A DNA stretch of 64,000 nucleotides from G965262015 sp965262015 (GTDB taxonomy: Bacteria > Spirochaetota > Leptospiria > Turneriellales > CBDBES01): positions 372,001 through 436,000 of the forward strand of contig OZ253494.1 in NCBI GenBank assembly GCA_965262015.1. Direction: 5' to 3'. Below are positions 35,060-43,216 of this stretch, in pieces. Both the position numbers and the translations under genes were made by a program. The notes under the pieces were generated by a model. That model was not told the DNA's origin and did not search any database. It saw only the letters and a program-made list of their open reading frames with translations. How positions within the stretch are numbered: the stretch's first letter is position 1; each line of letters starts with the position of its first letter.

Positions 35060-36091
35060 CTAATAAGAGTTTTCTTCTTCAGTAGGTGAAACTAAAAGTT
35101 CATCTGCTACTTCTTCAATAGTATCTCCAATCTGGACGGCTATATGGGAACCCACCCTGCCCGGCCTACATTTAAACTTAGGCCTACCACCAATTTTTAA
35201 CGTAAATTCGTCTTTTTTACTATGGTTGGGTAGTTTAATCACATCACCTTGTTTTAAACCAATCATATTGGCATATGATAAGTCCACTGAACCAATTTCT
35301 ACTTCCACGTCAATTTGGATCTGATCTAATCTACTCTGAATAATTTGTTTATTAATTTCTGAATCATTTCTACGGATGAAAGAAAACCAATATTGAGCTG
35401 ATAATTTATGTATGATAGGCTCAATAGTTAAATAGGGAATACATAAATTGACCATACCTTCGCTATCACTAATTTTAGTTTCAAAAGTGATAAGCATTAC
35501 CATCTCATTAGGAGGGACTACCTGTGCAAACTGTGGATTAGTTTCTATAGTGCCTAATCTTGGTCTTAAATCAATTACAGTAGACCATGCTTCTCGCAAA
35601 TTATTTAAAATATGTACTACGACGCCTTCCATAACAGATAATTCAATATCCGTTAATTCTCTATTAAATTTATAGTGCTTACCGACACCTCCAAAAAGTC
35701 TATCAATAATAGCAAAAGTAATGGATGGATCAATCTCTAGTAAACATGAACCCTTAAGAGGATCCATATTAACCAAAGATAGTGCAGTAGGATTAGGTAT
35801 AGAGCGAATGAACTCTTCATAAGTTAATTGGTCTACACTAGTAACGTGTACTTCAACCATAGCCCTTAATTTTGCAGATAGAGCTGTGGTAGTCAAACGT
35901 GCAAAAGTCTCATGCATCATTTGTACAGTACGAATTTGATCCTTTGAACACTTATCGGGACGTTTAAAATCATATATTTTAACACGCTTTTGTTCAGTTT
36001 GTTGTGATATGCTTTCTTTGGACTTAACTTCACCAGTAGAAAGAGCACTTAATAACTGATCAATTTCATCTTGCGAAAGTACATCTGTCAT
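35060..36091 (-). CDS. fliM: Flagellar motor switch protein FliM
   Basis: Part of the C-ring that receives phosphorylated CheY and sets the rotation sense of the flagellum. The 343-residue protein starts with the CheY-binding peptide MTDVLSQDEIDQLLSAL, followed by a short linker. The central CheC-like domain begins at KIYDFKRPDKCSKDQIRTVQ and includes LTYEEFIRSIPNPTALSLVN and LEIDPSITFAIIDRLFGG. The C-terminal SpoA domain has GLKQGDVIKLPNHSKKDEF. It is intact. The genes on both sides are not flagellar genes I know, which is unusual for fliM. Confidence 0.97.
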   Translation of the reverse strand: MTDVLSQDEIDQLLSALSTGEVKSKESISQQTEQKRVKIYDFKRPDKCSKDQIRTVQMMHETFARLTTTALSAKLRAMVEVHVTSVDQLTYEEFIRSIPNPTALSLVNMDPLKGSCLLEIDPSITFAIIDRLFGGVGKHYKFNRELTDIELSVMEGVVVHILNNLREAWSTVIDLRPRLGTIETNPQFAQVVPPNEMVMLITFETKISDSEGMVNLCIPYLTIEPIIHKLSAQYWFSFIRRNDSEINKQIIQSRLDQIQIDVEVEIGSVDLSYANMIGLKQGDVIKLPNHSKKDEFTLKIGGRPKFKCRPGRVGSHIAVQIGDTIEEVADELLVSPTEEENSY

Positions 36092-36095
36092 ATTA

Positions 36096-37121
36096 TTACC
36101 TCAAAATAGTGGAATCTAACCCAATCACACTCCATAGACTCTTGAGACGTGTCAAATAGTATGTATACTCAAAATTTTTAGGGTAATGATTTATCTCACG
36201 GGTTAGGTGTACTTTTACCTGTACTACAGGACTATTTTCACGTAAAATATTAGAAATAGACAAAATTTTAAAATGAATTAAATGTTTATTAGTCTGGTTT
36301 GTAAGAAAATGCTGAAATTTATGTATGACTGCTTCTTTGTTGTTAGATTGTACATAAATTCTGTGAAAGTCCGGATAAGATTTAATAAAATCAGGTAAAG
36401 CGATATACTTAAGGTAATGGGGCCAGCTCTTGCGATATTCTGCACTTAACATAAGATACACTATTTCTTCTGGAGTGATGCCAATATCTTGTGTAGTAAC
36501 ACTCAAACCAGATAATTGTTTGCGAGTATTATGTTGTGTCAATATGCTAACAGTATACCGGTTATTAGATGATATAAAAAAATGTGGCATTTGCTGTGGA
36601 TTGGGATAAAAAAAAGCTGAAATAGTGATACGACGAGTTTGTTCATGGTATTTTGAAACAAACATATAGTTTTTTAAATCAATGGTCTTTTGAAATACTT
36701 CCCCTTTTTTGAGTATGATGAATCTGGTATGTGTGGCATTACCCGTATAATCTTTAAAAAATATATCTCTCTGTCCATCCGTATCTGATATTGTAATATC
36801 TTTAGTAGGTAAATTAACGCCATTTTCGTCTCTTAAAACAATACGTAAATTTTTATGAAAGTTTTTATGTAAATATAAAGTAATTGGATAATAGCCAGTA
36901 TTACGTATTACTATATTAACTGGAATAGAATCACCTGAAATATATTGCTTATGTGGTGAAGTAATAGAACATCTTAATGTACCACCAATAAAATTATCTG
37001 TTAAATTACCCTTAATATCATGATTTTGACTATTGCCTGTCTGCGTCTGGCTATAGCTATAAATTATATTACATATAATTAAATATAAACCAATACATGT
37101 ATACATAGAAATCTTATGCAT
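36096..37121 (-). CDS. Secreted protein with an Ig-like N-terminal domain
   Basis: A 341-residue protein with a signal peptide (about 1-24, ending IIYSYSQTQT). The first half (about 45-200) has the look of a BsuPI-like or other immunoglobulin-like domain: LRCSITSPHKQYISGDSIPV, NIVIRNTGYYPITLYLHKN and FIILKKGEVFQKTIDLKNY. The second half is alpha/beta and unknown; it includes a YRKSWPHYLKYIALPDFIKS stretch. The stop lies 4 bases before the fliM ATG, so it is co-transcribed with fliM. The domain assignment is tentative. Confidence 0.65.
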   Translation of the reverse strand: MHKISMYTCIGLYLIICNIIYSYSQTQTGNSQNHDIKGNLTDNFIGGTLRCSITSPHKQYISGDSIPVNIVIRNTGYYPITLYLHKNFHKNLRIVLRDENGVNLPTKDITISDTDGQRDIFFKDYTGNATHTRFIILKKGEVFQKTIDLKNYMFVSKYHEQTRRITISAFFYPNPQQMPHFFISSNNRYTVSILTQHNTRKQLSGLSVTTQDIGITPEEIVYLMLSAEYRKSWPHYLKYIALPDFIKSYPDFHRIYVQSNNKEAVIHKFQHFLTNQTNKHLIHFKILSISNILRENSPVVQVKVHLTREINHYPKNFEYTYYLTRLKSLWSVIGLDSTILR

Positions 37122-37209
37122 ACTAAGGTATCGGAAAGTATTGAATAGAAGATACTAAAAAAGATTTAATTTGTTAGCTGAAGCATCTAATAGTATCTTA
37201 AATAAACGA

Positions 37210-40200
37210 TTATAGCCCAAGGCTATTCATAATTGTTTTATAATAGTGAAAATAATTAGATTCTAAAAAAAGTTTGATCTCAGCTTCTGGTAGCTTACCT
37301 AATAAATGATCTAAATAGGCCATTGTATGCTTTAATTCTTCAAAAGTAAAATCTACATTCATAATATCCGTTTTATTATCTACTGAGGGGGTGGATTCTG
37401 GATTTTCCACAATACTTTCTTGTTCAGATTTATCCACAACATCTACGGAAGAATCAAAATATTGATCGGATATAATATCATTATAATTATTAGATTCTTT
37501 AGTAGTAGAATCAGAACTATCCATTGGTAGCAATGTATTATCTACGCTTTGCTGTGGTATCATAGGAGGATCGACTTGCTTAGATACAAAATCATAATAT
37601 TTTGGTTCTTTACCTATTGAAGATTCTACATCATCTAAAAGATTATTTAATTCACTTGTATCTAGTTGTATGGGTTCTTTACCTATTGAAGATTCTACAT
37701 CATCTAAAAGATTATTTAATTCACTTGTATCTAGTTGTATGGGTTCTTCATCTTCTGAAGATTCTATGTCATCTAAAAGATTATTTAATTCACTTGTATC
37801 TAGTTGTATGGGTTCTTCATCTTCTGAAGATTCTATGTCATCTAAAAGATTATTTAATTCATTCGTATTTAATTGTATGGGTTCTTCATCTTCTGAAGAT
37901 TCTATGTCATCTAAAAGATTATTTAATTCATTCGTATTTAATTGTATGGGTTCTTCATCTTCTGAAGATTCTATGTCATCTAAAAGATTATTTAATTCAT
38001 TCGTATTTAATTGTATGGGTTCTTCATCTTCTGAAGATTCTATGTCACCTAAAAGATTATTAGTAGTTTTATATTGATTGTCAGGCTCTATATTATTGAC
38101 TATATGATCCTCCAGCATATCATCCAGTGAAGAAGTATCTGGAGGTAACTTGTCTATAGAGATATTATCCTCTGACTTAATTGGTGGCTCAGATGTCAAA
38201 CTTAGTGTGCTATCCCCTGTAATATCATCCGACAAAATTATATCCTCTGGTGTTGAACTTACACCAAGACCAATATCTTCTAGCATATCATCTAATGAAG
38301 AAGTATCTGGAGGTAACTTGCCTATAGAGACATTATCCTCTGACTTAATTAGTGGCTCTGGTGTTGAACTTACAGCTGTGCTATTCTCTATAGTATCATC
38401 TAATGAAGAAGTATCTGGAGGCAACTTGCCTATAGAGAGATTATCTTCTGACTTAATTAGTGGTTCAGATGTTGGACTTAGATCTGTGCTATCCCCTGTA
38501 ATATCATCCGACAACATTATACCCTCTGGTGTTGAACTTACAGCTGTGCTATTCTCTATAGTATCATCTAATGAAGAAGTATCTGGAGGTAACTTGCCTC
38601 TAGAGGCATTATCTTCTGACTTAATTAGTGGCTCAGATGTTGGACTTAGATCTGTGCTATCCCCTATAATATCATCCGAAAAAATTATATCCTCTGGTGT
38701 TGAACTTACACCAATACCAACATCTTCTAGCATATCATCTAATGAAGAAGTATCTGGAGGTAACTTGCCTCTAGAGAGATTATCTTCTGACTTAATTAGT
38801 GGCTCAGATGTCGAACTTAGTGTGCTATCCCCTGTAATATCATCCGACAAAATTATATCTTCTGGTGTTGAACTTACACCAATACCAACATCTTCTAGCA
38901 TATCATCTAATGAAGAAGTATCTGGAGGTAACTTGCCTCTAGAAACATTATCCTCTGACTTAATTAGTGGCTCAGATGTTGGACTTAGATCTGTACTATC
39001 CCCTGTAATATCATCCGACAAAATTATATCTTCTGGTGTTGAACTTACACCAATACCAACATCTTCTAGCATATCATCTAATGAAGAAGTATCTGGAGGT
39101 AACTTATCTATAGAGAGATTATCCTCTGACTTAATTAGTGGCTCAGATGTTGGACTTAGATTTGTACTATCCCCTGTAATATCATCCGACAAAATTATAT
39201 CTTCTGGTGTTGAACTTACAGTTGTGCTATTCTCTATAGTATCATCCAATGAAGAATAAGTATCTAGAGGTAACTTGCCTATAGATACATTATCCTCTGA
39301 CTTAATTAGTGGCTCAGATGTTGGACTTAGATCTGTACTATCCCCTGTAATATCATCCGACAAAATTATATCTTCTGGTGTTGAACTTACACCAATACCA
39401 ACATCTTCTAGCATATCATCTAATGAAGAAGTATCTGGAGGTAACTTATCTATAGAGAGATTATCTTCTGACTTAATTGGTGGCTCAGATGTCGAACTTA
39501 GTGTGCTATCCTCTGTAATATCATCTAATGAAGAAGTATCTGGAGGTAACTTGCCTCTAGAGGCATTATCTTCTGACTTAATTGGTGGCTCTGGTGTTGA
39601 ATTTACAGCTGTGCTATCCTCTGTAATATCATCCAATGAAGAAGAAGTATCTGGAGGTAACTTGCCTATAGAGAGATTATCCTCTGAATAAATTAGTGGC
39701 TCTGATGTTGAATTTACAGCTGTGCTATCCTCTGTAATATCATCTAATGAAGAAGTATCTGGAGGTAACTTGCCTCTAGAGGCATTATCTTCTGACTTAA
39801 TTAGTGGTTCTGATGTTGAACTTACAGTTGTGCTATCCTCTGTAATATCGTCCAGTGAAGTTGGAGGTAACTTGCCTCTAGAGAGATTATCTTCTAACTT
39901 AATTAGTGGCTCAGATGTTGAACTTACAGTTGTGCTATCCTCTGTAATATCATCCAATGAAGAAGAAGTATCTGGAGGTAACTTGCCTCTAGAGGCATTA
40001 TCTTCTGACTTAATTAGTGGTTCTGATGTTGAACTTACAGTTGTGCTATCCTCTGTAATATCATCCAATGAAGAAGAAGTATCTGGAGGTAACTTGCCTC
40101 TAGAGAGATTATCCTCTGAATAAATTAGTGGCTCTGATGTTGAATTTACAGCTGTGCTATCCCCTATAGTATCGTCCAGTGAAGTTGGAGGTAACTTGTC

Positions 40201-41559
40201 TCTAGAGAGATTATCTTCTAACTTAATTAGTGGTTCAGATGTTAAACTTAGATCTGTGCTATCCTCTGTAGTATCGTCCAGTGAAGTTGGAGGTAACTTG
40301 CCTCTAGAGAGATTATCCTCTGAATAAATTAGTGGCTCAGATGTTGAACTTAGATCTGTGCTATCCCCTATAGTATTGTCCAGTGAAGTTGGAGGTAACT
40401 TGCCTCTAGAGGCATTATCTTCTGACTTAATTAGTGGTTCAGATGTTAAACTTAGATCTGTGCTATCCCCTATAGTATCATCCAATGAAGAAGAAGTATC
40501 TGGGGGGAGAAGAGTCTCATCTGTCAATGTACTAGTCTTTTGTAGAGATGTAGAAATTTTATTTGGCATGGGACTACTATCATTAGAGAAAGATGGACTT
40601 ATTATATCTCCCAATTCACTATCCAGAATATTTTCTAAATCATGAGAAAGGGGGTCTACATTTGGTAATGTATTGTTTATTTCTGTATCATCTGCCTTAG
40701 AAGCACTTAGTTCCTCAGACAAATCATGAGAAAGGGGGTCTACATTTGGTAATGTATTGTTTATTTCTGTATCATCTGCCTTAGAAGCACTTAGTTCCTC
40801 AGACAAATCATGAGGAAGAGGGCCTACATTTGGTAATGTATTGTTTATTTCTGTATCATCTGCCTTAGAAGCACTTGGTTCCTCAGATAAATCATGAGAA
40901 AGGGGGTCTACATTTGGTAATGTATTGTTTATTTCTGTATCATCTGCCTTAGAAGCACTTAGTTCCTCAGATAAATCATGAGAAAGAGGGTCTATATCTG
41001 GTAATGCATTGTTTATTTCTGTATTACCTGCCTTAGAAGCACTTAGTTCCTCAGACAAATCATGAGAAAGGGGGTCTACATTTGGTAATGTATTGTTTAT
41101 TTCTGTATCATCTGCCTTAGAAGCACTTAGTTCCTCAGACAAATCATGAGGAAGAGGGCCTACATTTGGTAATGTATTGTTTATTTCTGTATCATCTGCC
41201 TTAGAAGCACTTGGTTCTTCAGACAAATCATGAGAAAGGGGGTCTACATTTGGTAATGTATTGTTTATTTCTGTATCATCTGCCTTAGAAGCACTTAGTT
41301 CCTCAGATAAATCATGAGGAAGAGGGCCTACATTTGGTAATGTATTGTTTATTTCTGTATCATCTGCCTTAGAAGCACTTGGTTCATCAGACAAATCATT
41401 ATTTGGAGTATATAAAAGATCTTGGATATACTTTTCAGCATGATAATCAGTAACAAAAAGATTATCATCTTCTGGATCAACGATTTCAAGAGAATACATA
41501 CCAAGATCATCATGCTCTTCTTCTGATGACATAATCTCAAACATATTATGCACTAACAT
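37210..41559 (-). CDS. Giant acidic repeat protein, 1449 aa
   Basis: Not recognised. It has no signal peptide and is extremely rich in Asp, Glu, Ser, Thr and Pro, so probably disordered. It is built from three repeat blocks: nine 28-residue units (residues 55-306), a long mosaic of LPPDTSSLDD and SEPLIKSEDN units (about 350-1150), and seven 23-residue units (NNLLDDIESSEDEEPIQL, about 1167-1320). The final 60 residues are ordered and unique (FTFEELKHTMAYLDHLLGKL, then PEAEIKLFLESNYFHYYKTI). It lies 88 bases upstream of the secreted gene and fliM on the same strand. Function is unknown; the folded C-terminus may be the attachment part. Confidence 0.8.
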   Translation of the reverse strand: MLVHNMFEIMSSEEEHDDLGMYSLEIVDPEDDNLFVTDYHAEKYIQDLLYTPNNDLSDEPSASKADDTEINNTLPNVGPLPHDLSEELSASKADDTEINNTLPNVDPLSHDLSEEPSASKADDTEINNTLPNVGPLPHDLSEELSASKADDTEINNTLPNVDPLSHDLSEELSASKAGNTEINNALPDIDPLSHDLSEELSASKADDTEINNTLPNVDPLSHDLSEEPSASKADDTEINNTLPNVGPLPHDLSEELSASKADDTEINNTLPNVDPLSHDLSEELSASKADDTEINNTLPNVDPLSHDLENILDSELGDIISPSFSNDSSPMPNKISTSLQKTSTLTDETLLPPDTSSSLDDTIGDSTDLSLTSEPLIKSEDNASRGKLPPTSLDNTIGDSTDLSSTSEPLIYSEDNLSRGKLPPTSLDDTTEDSTDLSLTSEPLIKLEDNLSRDKLPPTSLDDTIGDSTAVNSTSEPLIYSEDNLSRGKLPPDTSSSLDDITEDSTTVSSTSEPLIKSEDNASRGKLPPDTSSSLDDITEDSTTVSSTSEPLIKLEDNLSRGKLPPTSLDDITEDSTTVSSTSEPLIKSEDNASRGKLPPDTSSLDDITEDSTAVNSTSEPLIYSEDNLSIGKLPPDTSSSLDDITEDSTAVNSTPEPPIKSEDNASRGKLPPDTSSLDDITEDSTLSSTSEPPIKSEDNLSIDKLPPDTSSLDDMLEDVGIGVSSTPEDIILSDDITGDSTDLSPTSEPLIKSEDNVSIGKLPLDTYSSLDDTIENSTTVSSTPEDIILSDDITGDSTNLSPTSEPLIKSEDNLSIDKLPPDTSSLDDMLEDVGIGVSSTPEDIILSDDITGDSTDLSPTSEPLIKSEDNVSRGKLPPDTSSLDDMLEDVGIGVSSTPEDIILSDDITGDSTLSSTSEPLIKSEDNLSRGKLPPDTSSLDDMLEDVGIGVSSTPEDIIFSDDIIGDSTDLSPTSEPLIKSEDNASRGKLPPDTSSLDDTIENSTAVSSTPEGIMLSDDITGDSTDLSPTSEPLIKSEDNLSIGKLPPDTSSLDDTIENSTAVSSTPEPLIKSEDNVSIGKLPPDTSSLDDMLEDIGLGVSSTPEDIILSDDITGDSTLSLTSEPPIKSEDNISIDKLPPDTSSLDDMLEDHIVNNIEPDNQYKTTNNLLGDIESSEDEEPIQLNTNELNNLLDDIESSEDEEPIQLNTNELNNLLDDIESSEDEEPIQLNTNELNNLLDDIESSEDEEPIQLDTSELNNLLDDIESSEDEEPIQLDTSELNNLLDDVESSIGKEPIQLDTSELNNLLDDVESSIGKEPKYYDFVSKQVDPPMIPQQSVDNTLLPMDSSDSTTKESNNYNDIISDQYFDSSVDVVDKSEQESIVENPESTPSVDNKTDIMNVDFTFEELKHTMAYLDHLLGKLPEAEIKLFLESNYFHYYKTIMNSLGL
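37602..38061 (-). repeat. Repeat block C: seven 69-bp units
   Basis: Seven 23-codon units, the last one partial, of the form NNLLDDIESSEDEEPIQLxT. Most are nearly identical in DNA, and the unit length keeps the frame. Confidence 0.9.
38105..40510 (-). repeat. Repeat block B: mosaic of two or three unit types
   Basis: About 2.4 kb of interleaved units: LPPDTSSLDDMLEDVGIGVS, TPEDIILSDDITGDST and SEPLIKSEDNLSRGK. Units occur in full and shortened order, which points to repeated unequal recombination or slippage, always in multiples of three bases. Confidence 0.88.
40642..41397 (-). repeat. Repeat block A: nine 84-bp units
   Basis: Nine 28-codon units, DLSEELSASKADDTEINNTL then PNVDPLSH. Two alternating versions (GPLPH after P, DPLSH after L) suggest that pairs of units were duplicated together. 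One unit (KAGNTEINNALPDID) has diverged. Confidence 0.92.
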
Positions 41560-41650
41560 ATGAACCTGCTACACCTTGGTAGAGTGTCGGAAGACATTAG
41601 TATAGTTCTTAAATATGATATGTGATATCTAAGGTGTTTACAATAAATAT

Positions 41651-42601
41651 CTACTTATAAAGTATTAATATTTTTTTCAATAATTGGTGTTTTTGGAATA
41701 ATGTGAGTAATATACTATATTCTTGGATAAAATGAGGATATCTTTGTAGGAATTCTTTCGCTTCTACCTTGTTATAATAATACATTTGTTGTTTTTTATT
41801 ATTACGTTGCACTATATTTCCTAGGATGTAGTAGGCATTGTTTTTAATATCAACGGATACACTCTTTTTCTTGATAATATTTCTGAGTAAAGAAATGGCT
41901 AAAGACACGTTACCAATTTTTAAGTTATACAACACTTTGAAGAGAGAACCTAACTCTTGAGAATGAAAATTACGAGTAAAAGACCAGTCAGGCTTTTTTA
42001 ATTGAAAGATATCCAATAAAAATCTTGTATCTTGCTTTAACAGTATTCTACGCTCTTTTGTATTGGTAAGCCGATTAATTTCATCTCTATATAATTCTCC
42101 CCCAAAAATATATAGATATACTAGAATATTAATGGCATCACCTAAAAAGAGATCGGGTAAACCCAATATGAGAGATCTCCTAATATAAAAAGTACTCTTA
42201 ATCCAATCAGATTGGTTAACCAAAGAGTGATACTTTGTCTTATAAGAATATGACAATAAAAAGACATCTGTTAATATAACAGGCTTCTTATCAATGTGAG
42301 TGCAAAATTTTAGGTATTGCACTTTACCATAATAGAATAATAGAATTGGATCATCTGGATAAAGCTTTAGTAGAGGTATTAATGTAGCCTCCACATGATT
42401 CAACATGCGGATATCTTTTTTGTCTTCTAATTGGAGTATACTTTTATTAAGGGATGTATAATTTTTGTTCCTTCCTATAGAGAAGAAAAAAACATTTATA
42501 TAATGTTGGTTGTACCAGAGAAAAGTAATCAGACTAGTAAGAGTCAAAAATAATACCACTATAAGTACTTTGTTAGTTAGATGATGAGTAGTTAGTCTCA
42601 T
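41651..42601 (-). CDS. Membrane-anchored hypothetical protein, possible TPR fold
   Basis: A 316-residue protein with one N-terminal membrane span (VLIVVLFLTLTSLITFLWYN, residues 12-31); the rest is predicted to lie in the periplasm. It is helical, with repeats like LLKLYPDDPILLFYYGKVQY and SLAISLLRNIIKKKSVSVDI that resemble degenerate TPR helices. No family was recognised. It sits between the 168-residue membrane protein (28 bases) and the giant repeat gene, in the same minus run as fliM. Confidence 0.65.
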   Translation of the reverse strand: MRLTTHHLTNKVLIVVLFLTLTSLITFLWYNQHYINVFFFSIGRNKNYTSLNKSILQLEDKKDIRMLNHVEATLIPLLKLYPDDPILLFYYGKVQYLKFCTHIDKKPVILTDVFLLSYSYKTKYHSLVNQSDWIKSTFYIRRSLILGLPDLFLGDAINILVYLYIFGGELYRDEINRLTNTKERRILLKQDTRFLLDIFQLKKPDWSFTRNFHSQELGSLFKVLYNLKIGNVSLAISLLRNIIKKKSVSVDIKNNAYYILGNIVQRNNKKQQMYYYNKVEAKEFLQRYPHFIQEYSILLTLFQKHQLLKKILILYK

Positions 42602-42629
42602 GAATGGTTTTGTATCGGCGTAACAAAAG

Positions 42630-43136
42630 TCATTGTTGAAGGACAGAAATTATCTTATCCATCTCTGCAGACAAAATAATGAGAATTGGCTGTTGATCTT
42701 CAAAAACAATAACTAGTCCCTGTGCATAAAAGGTAAGATACTTAATTTTATCTACTTTAAAGTATTCTATTCCTCGTTCACTTTCAAAAGTAAAGTATTT
42801 TGTATCGTAAGCTAATATACCAAGTCCGTATCTTTTAATGGTAACAAAATCTTTCATTAAAAACTTAAAATATTCTTGTGTATAATCATGTGTTACGTTA
42901 TAGTCCATGTACATGTATGCTTCTTCATGAAATAGTATTGAATTATAGTGTTTAGTTGACTTAATTTGCACTTGCTTTGACTGTGTCTCTTTATAACGTA
43001 ACTTTCCCATGTATTTCTTCCACCTATTCTTCAGAGAACTACTTTCTTCTGTTTCTTTTTCGGTAATAAATATACTAGTGGTTATGAGTACTATGCCAAA
43101 AAAACAAATAATTAAGGTCAATGCTTCTAATACCAT
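42630..43136 (-). CDS. Membrane-anchored hypothetical protein, 168 aa
   Basis: It has one N-terminal span (LEALTLIICFFGIVLITTSIF), then a charged stretch and a C-terminal domain with beta-like alternation (YGLGILAYDTKYFTFESERG, KIKYLTFYAQGLVIVFEDQQ). The C-terminal part resembles a small PH-like or YcxB-like fold, but I cannot name the family. It is the first gene of the minus run and is divergent from the TPR gene at 43217 across an 80-base gap that should hold both promoters. Confidence 0.62.
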   Translation of the reverse strand: MVLEALTLIICFFGIVLITTSIFITEKETEESSSLKNRWKKYMGKLRYKETQSKQVQIKSTKHYNSILFHEEAYMYMDYNVTHDYTQEYFKFLMKDFVTIKRYGLGILAYDTKYFTFESERGIEYFKVDKIKYLTFYAQGLVIVFEDQQPILIILSAEMDKIISVLQQ

Positions 43137-43216
43137 GAGTTACTTATACCATATATCATTTATTTCAATAAAAAATTGCAATTATATTTTGTCATAATGA
43201 CGACACCTCACCTACA

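Noticed and set aside
37602..38061. CRISPR-like regular repeats
   Set aside because: The units are 69 or 84 bases, directly adjoining with no unique spacers, and encode a continuous protein. No cas gene is nearby.
38150..40123. Long open frames on plus across the giant repeat gene
   Set aside because: They mirror the repeat units of the minus gene, whose length is a multiple of three. They have no ribosome sites, stop irregularly and encode only the antisense of the repeats.
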